Both the position numbers and the translations under genes were made by a program. This document shows, one piece after another, positions 6,496 to 9,424 of a stretch of DNA of 9,424 nucleotides; position 1 is the stretch's first letter, and each line of letters opens with the position of its first letter. The stretch is from Lachnospiraceae bacterium UBA7188 (lineage in GTDB: Bacteria > Bacillota > Clostridia > Lachnospirales > Lachnospiraceae). The DNA lies in assembly GCA_002490995.1 (NCBI GenBank), contig DKVC01000020.1, positions 1 to 9,424 on the forward strand, read 5' to 3'. The notes under the pieces are model-generated. The model was not told the origin of the DNA and made no database searches. It was given only the letters and a program-made list of their open reading frames with translations.

Positions 6496-6900
6496 ATGGA
6501 TCAGAAAACAATTGACATGGTAAACCGGATCATGAATACGGAGAGGATGGGATATGCCTATGTGTACCCGTCAGATGGAAACGCAAGGGAGGAATACCTG
6601 GTCTCAACAACGCCTGAGAACCTGGCAGATTTTATCAGCAGCCATCGTGACGCGCACAGGATAACTGTCACAGACATTGCGGACAGGTCTCTCCTTGACG
6701 TCAGCGGAGGCCTTATCAATGGCAATCCGGAACCGGGAGTACGCACAAAGATACTCAACAGGCTGGCGCAGATCCAGACAGGGGAAAAGGCGGCCGGGGA
6801 AGTCCTCCAGCTTGACAGGAAACAGGCAGATGCGTATTTTGCGGCGGAGGACAGGGCAGTAACCATGGCGGAATACGGCATGGAGTGCAGCATGGGATAG
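6496..6900 (+). CDS. Conserved-looking hypothetical protein upstream of the MazF toxin
   Basis: A 134-aa soluble protein of unknown function with no signal peptide, membrane segment or catalytic motif that I recognise. AGGAGGG lies about 6 bp before the ATG. The N-terminal part contains NRIMNTERMGYAYVYP (10-25). The middle, ITVTDIADRSLLDVSGG (56-72), reads like a small alpha/beta element, and the C-terminal third is charged and helical. It lies 31 bp before mazF with the same orientation and overlaps nothing. Its position is that of an antitoxin gene, but it does not look like MazE: it is longer and lacks an obvious AbrB-type swapped-hairpin DNA-binding start. It could equally be an unrelated element gene. 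Confidence 0.75.
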   Translation: MDQKTIDMVNRIMNTERMGYAYVYPSDGNAREEYLVSTTPENLADFISSHRDAHRITVTDIADRSLLDVSGGLINGNPEPGVRTKILNRLAQIQTGEKAAGEVLQLDRKQADAYFAAEDRAVTMAEYGMECSMG

Positions 6901-6931
6901 GAAGATGAATGCGGGGAAGGAGGAAACGGAC

Positions 6932-7330
6932 ATGAACATCAAACGGGGTGATATTTACTATGCAGACCTGGCGCCTGTGATCGGGAGTGAGCAGGGCGGC
7001 ACCCGGCCCGTACTGATCATACAGAATGACATGGGGAACCGGCACAGCCCCACGGTGATCGCGGCGGCCATTACCAGCAGGCAGAAAAAGAAACCGCTCC
7101 CCACCCACATCAGGCTGGAGGACAGTCCCCGCGGGCTGGAACAGGAATCCACCGTCCTGCTGGAGCAGGTGCGCACCATTGACCGTGCCAGGCTGAAGGA
7201 ATACATAGGCCGGGCGGGCAGTATGATCATGCAGGATGTGGACCGTGCCATAGCGGTCAGCTTCGGGCTGGACGGGATACTTTTCCCCCAGGAGAAACAG
7301 GAACCACAGGCAGGGAAGGAAAGAGATTAG
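6932..7330 (+). CDS. mazF: MazF/PemK-family mRNA endoribonuclease toxin
   Basis: Sequence-specific ribonuclease toxin of type II toxin-antitoxin systems that cleaves single-stranded mRNA and halts growth when free of its antitoxin. The fold signature is complete: KRGDIYYADLAPV at the N-terminus, GSEQGGTRPVLIIQND (18-33) with catalytic Arg25, AAAITSR (44-50) with catalytic Thr48, and ESTVLLEQVRTID (72-84). The main body aligns residue for residue with Bacillus subtilis EndoA/MazF as I remember it; about 15 extra polar residues trail at the C-terminus. The start at 6932 has GGAAGGAGG about 8 bp ahead and gives the standard N-terminus; the in-frame ATG at 6905 would add nine residues not seen in the family. 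No MazE gene is adjacent on either side. Confidence 0.92.
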   Translation: MNIKRGDIYYADLAPVIGSEQGGTRPVLIIQNDMGNRHSPTVIAAAITSRQKKKPLPTHIRLEDSPRGLEQESTVLLEQVRTIDRARLKEYIGRAGSMIMQDVDRAIAVSFGLDGILFPQEKQEPQAGKERD

Positions 7331-7333
7331 AAA

Positions 7334-7359
7334 CCCTCCGGCAGACGGATGCAGGAGGG
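7334..7359 (+). other. Hairpin between mazF and the recombinase-like gene
   Basis: CCCTCC (7334-7339) is an exact inverse complement of GGAGGG (7354-7359), just after the mazF stop and before the next ribosome binding site. There is no T-run, so it is more likely an RNA-stability or processing element than a terminator. Confidence 0.35.
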
Positions 7360-7376
7360 CAGAAAGGGGGCAGCTT

Positions 7377-7721
7377 ATGGAAAGCAGGAAACGGGCATGG
7401 GCATATTGCTCGATTGATGCGCCGGAGGATGAAAATGACGCATTAAAGAAACAGCGCCAGCAGCTCTGTGAATATGCGGAGCAGATGGAATTTGCAATGA
7501 TTGGCAGTTCCAGTGACATAGGGAGGAAACCGCTGTGGGAGCGCACTGGTTTCAGACGCTTTGTGGATGCGGCCACCAAGGGGGAAGTGGACATCCTGCT
7601 TGTGGCAAGCCGCCGCTGCCTGACGCATTCGTCCATGCAGATGGCGCAGCTCCAGGCACTGGCGCAGGACTGCGGCCTGCAGGTGTATTCCCCATTGACC
7701 GGGCCAATGGAACTGTTATAG
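7377..7721 (+). CDS. Degenerate serine-recombinase N-terminal domain, catalytic residues lost
   Basis: A 114-aa protein with the fold signature of a resolvase/invertase N-terminal domain but no helix-turn-helix or zinc-ribbon tail. The first strand and helix align as AYCSIDAPED (9-18) followed by ALKKQRQQL (22-30). The D-loop-like helix WERTGFRRFVDAATKGEVDILLV (54-76) and the segment SRRCLTHSSMQMAQL (78-92) also match the family. In active enzymes the first motif reads Y-x-R-V-S, with the serine as nucleophile. Here the Arg is Ser12 and the Ser is Asp14, and the second active-site arginine of D-R-L-x-R appears to be Thr83. It should not cut DNA. It may act as a binding partner or regulator, or be a decayed resolvase kept in an operon with mazF. 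Confidence 0.7.
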   Translation: MESRKRAWAYCSIDAPEDENDALKKQRQQLCEYAEQMEFAMIGSSSDIGRKPLWERTGFRRFVDAATKGEVDILLVASRRCLTHSSMQMAQLQALAQDCGLQVYSPLTGPMELL

Positions 7722-7741
7722 ACAGAAGAAAGGAGGCAGGC

Positions 7742-8104
7742 ATGGACCAACGGGAATTTGAACACTGGCAGGCGGTAACATCCAGCAGCCGGCATATGTG
7801 GGTTGAGGATGCGGTGACACGGATGAACGGGCGCGGCTGTCTTTATTACAGCGGCGGGGAATCAGGGATCTATATGCGCATCACCAAGGACGGGACCCTG
7901 CAGGTAGGGAGTTATGAGGGAGCCATCCCCCATATCGGGGAAGCCCTGTTCAAACCGGAGGCGAAAAAGGAATGCGGCAGCTTTAACGAGGCATTCCAAC
8001 TGGCCTGCGAGCTGGGCGGAAAGAAGTTTCTGGCGGATATGTTCTCCGGCAGCCAGATCCCCCAGGAAATAGAGACTGGAGGCATGGCGCCCATGCAGAT
8101 GTAA
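7742..8104 (+). CDS. Hypothetical element protein
   Basis: A 120-aa soluble protein that I cannot assign to a named family. AAGGAGG lies 8 bp ahead of ATG 7742, which decides the start; the frame is open further upstream but overlaps the recombinase-like gene. Visible features are an aromatic/charged N-terminus (FEHWQAV, 6-12; RHMWVEDAV, 17-25), a beta-rich middle (CLYYSGGESGIYMRITKDG, 33-51; TLQVGSYEGAIPHIGEALF, 52-70) and an amphipathic C-terminal helix (FNEAFQLACELGGKKFLADMF, 81-101). The beta-then-helix layout suggests a small globular domain, perhaps a binding protein. It lies 20 bp after the preceding gene, in the same cassette. Confidence 0.75.
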   Translation: MDQREFEHWQAVTSSSRHMWVEDAVTRMNGRGCLYYSGGESGIYMRITKDGTLQVGSYEGAIPHIGEALFKPEAKKECGSFNEAFQLACELGGKKFLADMFSGSQIPQEIETGGMAPMQM

Positions 8105-8180
8105 CACAGGAAAGCCGCAGGGCGTGGAGGACAGGATCACGGACAGAAAGAAACATATGGAGATGGAAGGAGGCAGGGAC

Positions 8181-8291
8181 ATGGCGCGGATCATAATGGG
8201 AACGGCAGTATTTATCATACTTTTTCTGACAGCCATCTATGTGGTGGCCGGCATAGCAGTCAGCGTGGCAGGGAGCTACCAGACCGACTGA
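8181..8291 (+). CDS. 36-aa single-span membrane peptide
   Basis: A short gene encoding MARIIMGTAVFIILFLTAIY and then VVAGIAVSVAGSYQTD. It is a basic start followed by one hydrophobic helix of about 26 residues and a short polar tail. AAGGAGG lies 10 bp before ATG 8181, and the codon use fits its neighbours. An in-frame ATG at 8157 lies upstream of that site and is unlikely to be used. Such peptides occur in conjugative elements, but they also act as type I toxins or membrane-protein subunits. It closes the mazF cassette, and a weak terminator overlaps its stop codon. Confidence 0.6.
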   Translation: MARIIMGTAVFIILFLTAIYVVAGIAVSVAGSYQTD

Positions 8292-8317
8292 AACCCATTG
8301 TCGGTTCTGCTTTATTT
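8280..8317 (+). terminator. Weak terminator at the end of the accessory cassette
   Basis: CAGACCGAC (8280-8288) pairs with GTCGGT (8300-8305) and, after one bulged T, with CTG (8307-8309). A broken T-run (CTTTATTT, 8310-8317) follows. The left arm includes part of the membrane-peptide stop region. It would partly insulate the recombinase gene downstream. Confidence 0.4.
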
Positions 8318-8407
8318 CCGGCAGCCATGTTTGTTGGGTATGGATATAGATAACATCACGCCTACACGGTATACTGTATATGGCGTCAGGGAAGGAGGCG
8401 GAAGCAG

Positions 8408-9106
8408 GTGAAACGGTATACGGTGGAGACAGCAGCCGAAGGAACAACAAAATATTTTTACATCATGGACGGGGAGACACTGGAGATCGCCCTGCTCCCA
8501 AGCAAATACCTGAAACACAAGATAAAGGCCAACCTTTCCCCGAACACAGTGAAACGGTATGCCTTTTCCTTATGCTGCTACATGGAATACATGGCGGAAA
8601 AGGAACTGGAATTCCCCGCAGTCTGCGGCATGGGGTACGAGGAACAGAGCAGCCATTTCACACAGTTTTTGTACTGGCTGAAAGAAGGATGCCATACGGA
8701 GAAAAAGAAAACAGGGGATACCGACAATGGGACCTGCAACGCATACTTAAAGGATGTGTTCGGGTTCTATCTTTTTATGGCGGAATGCGGCTATGTGCCG
8801 AGCCTCCGGGTGCTCTCCTACAGCCAGATCACGGTGCCCAATGCGGCAGGAGTCAAGCGGACGCTGCGGTGCCGGTCCTTCGGCGGTTACATGAAGGCGG
8901 AGGAACGGAACGTGAGGGCTGCAAGGGAGGAAGAGATCATTGCCACCCTGCAGGCATTGTATGAATATCTGAAGGGGATGGGAGAGGAGGAATGGAATGG
9001 ATACAGGGAGAATGCAGAACGTTTTTTGGCATCGGAATTCGCGGCTTCTTATGGGGAGACGGCGTTTGCTGACGTATTGGTTCCAGAGATTGTTTGCTGG
9101 AAGTGA
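8408..9106 (+). CDS. Tyrosine recombinase truncated before its catalytic domain
   Basis: A GTG-initiated 232-aa protein matching the first part of a phage/transposon integrase of the type common in Clostridia. It has an N-terminal beta region (1-35), a SAM-like core-binding domain (about 40-130, including SPNTVKRYAF and FTQFLYWLKEG) and a linker NAAGVKRTLRCRSFGGYMKAEE (145-166). The catalytic domain should begin at REEEIIATL (173-181), but after about residue 183 the familiar sequence stops and an unrelated acidic tail follows. None of the R-H-R-Y active-site boxes are present, so it cannot catalyse recombination, though it could still bind DNA. AAGGAGG lies upstream of GTG 8408. The stop is about 10 bp before a transposase remnant on the other strand, suggesting that an insertion and deletion removed the 3' end. 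Confidence 0.7.
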   Translation: MKRYTVETAAEGTTKYFYIMDGETLEIALLPSKYLKHKIKANLSPNTVKRYAFSLCCYMEYMAEKELEFPAVCGMGYEEQSSHFTQFLYWLKEGCHTEKKKTGDTDNGTCNAYLKDVFGFYLFMAECGYVPSLRVLSYSQITVPNAAGVKRTLRCRSFGGYMKAEERNVRAAREEEIIATLQALYEYLKGMGEEEWNGYRENAERFLASEFAASYGETAFADVLVPEIVCWK

Positions 9107-9116
9107 AAAATAGACA

Positions 9117-9353
9117 AAGCTTATAGATTTTCTTATAGGCATCTGTGCCGCGGGGGACATCAGTGTAGAGCCGGATATCCCAGTCAGGTCGGGTCTTGAT
9201 GACCCTTCCATATTTGGAATCCGTACAGCTGTTTTTGCATTTGGAACAGTGGTCCTTCCCATAGGGGCAGTCAAATTCTCCCTGGCGGAACCGGATGAGC
9301 AGGCCTGCGGCAGAGCCTTTGTCTGTGTAAGCTGCCACATCAATGGCATCATT
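9117..9353 (-). pseudogene. Remnant of a DDE transposase
   Basis: A 79-codon minus-strand fragment resembling the C-terminal part of a clostridial transposase, probably IS1182-like. The cysteine cluster (C29, C36, C39, C43 of the fragment) and the run YGRVIKTRPDWDIRLYTDVP followed by RGTDAYKKIY are characteristic. In intact relatives as I remember them, this continues into an Arg-Thr-Ser motif and the end of the catalytic domain; here homology stops at 9117, next to the truncated integrase. At the other end an in-frame stop lies at 9372-9374. No start codon with a ribosome binding site and no terminal inverted repeat can be seen, so this is a dead fragment. Confidence 0.65.
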
Positions 9354-9397
9354 GCAGCCGGTTTCCCGCCGTTACAACATAATCAGGAGGAAAAATC

Positions 9398-9424
9398 ATG
9401 AAGACAAGAGAAATCAGACAGGAG
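9398..9424 (+). CDS. Start of a gene cut off by the window edge
   Basis: ATG 9398 follows AGGAGG at 9385-9390 with 7-bp spacing and encodes MKTREIRQE before the window ends. It belongs to the plus-strand series, and the strong ribosome binding site makes it likely real. Nine residues are too few for a function. Confidence 0.5.

Noticed and set aside
6755..7795. 346-aa minus-strand frame opposite mazF
   Set aside because: Pro/Cys/Leu-rich antisense shadow of plus-strand genes with clear ribosome binding sites.

Overview
The window looks like chromosome of a Gram-positive, moderately GC-rich anaerobe of the Lachnospiraceae/Clostridia type, carrying part of an integrated mobile element. This rests on lipobox-bearing lipoproteins, strong AGGAGG-type ribosome binding sites, and accessory genes of the kind found in clostridial integrative elements. 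Species cannot be assigned from the sequence alone.

Positions 1-4161 hold five plus-strand genes in close order. They are a flavodoxin-fold lipoprotein (74-760), a CE1/esterase-D-like lipoprotein (771-1841), a six-helix DUF4405-type membrane protein (1896-2576), a two-cupin lipoprotein (2661-3683) and a NUDIX hydrolase (3715-4161). The first four look like a cell-surface redox/small-molecule module: three membrane-anchored proteins plus a His-rich membrane protein that may bind heme. The flavodoxin gene has lost the usual start of its signal peptide at the left edge.

Positions 4162-6495 are mainly regulatory. An OmpR/PhoB-type winged-helix protein without a receiver domain (4424-4840) ends at an intrinsic terminator (4853-4890). 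About 90 bp further on, four direct repeats spaced exactly 11 bp (4980-5023) abut a TATAAT box (5029-5034). Eleven bp is the classic spacing for PhoB/OmpR-type operators. A leader of about 340 nt with two strong hairpins follows, then a sigma-region-4-only protein (5380-5832). Next is a gene-free stretch of about 660 nt packed with inverted repeats (5875-6440), the best candidate here for an undescribed structured RNA or DNA transfer site.

Positions 6496-8291 hold a compact plus-strand cassette. It contains a 134-aa unknown, a MazF/EndoA toxin without a MazE partner, a 114-aa serine-recombinase-fold protein that has lost its catalytic residues, a 120-aa unknown and a 36-aa membrane peptide. 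Positions 8408-9424 hold a tyrosine recombinase that keeps its N-terminal DNA-binding domain but lacks the catalytic domain. A transposase remnant on the minus strand follows, and then the first nine codons of another gene that runs off the window.

Overall, a host-type metabolic operon lies beside the regulatory and accessory end of a mobile element. That element is proposed to be controlled by the winged-helix protein, leader attenuation and the region-4 protein. The functional links are inference from order and motifs.
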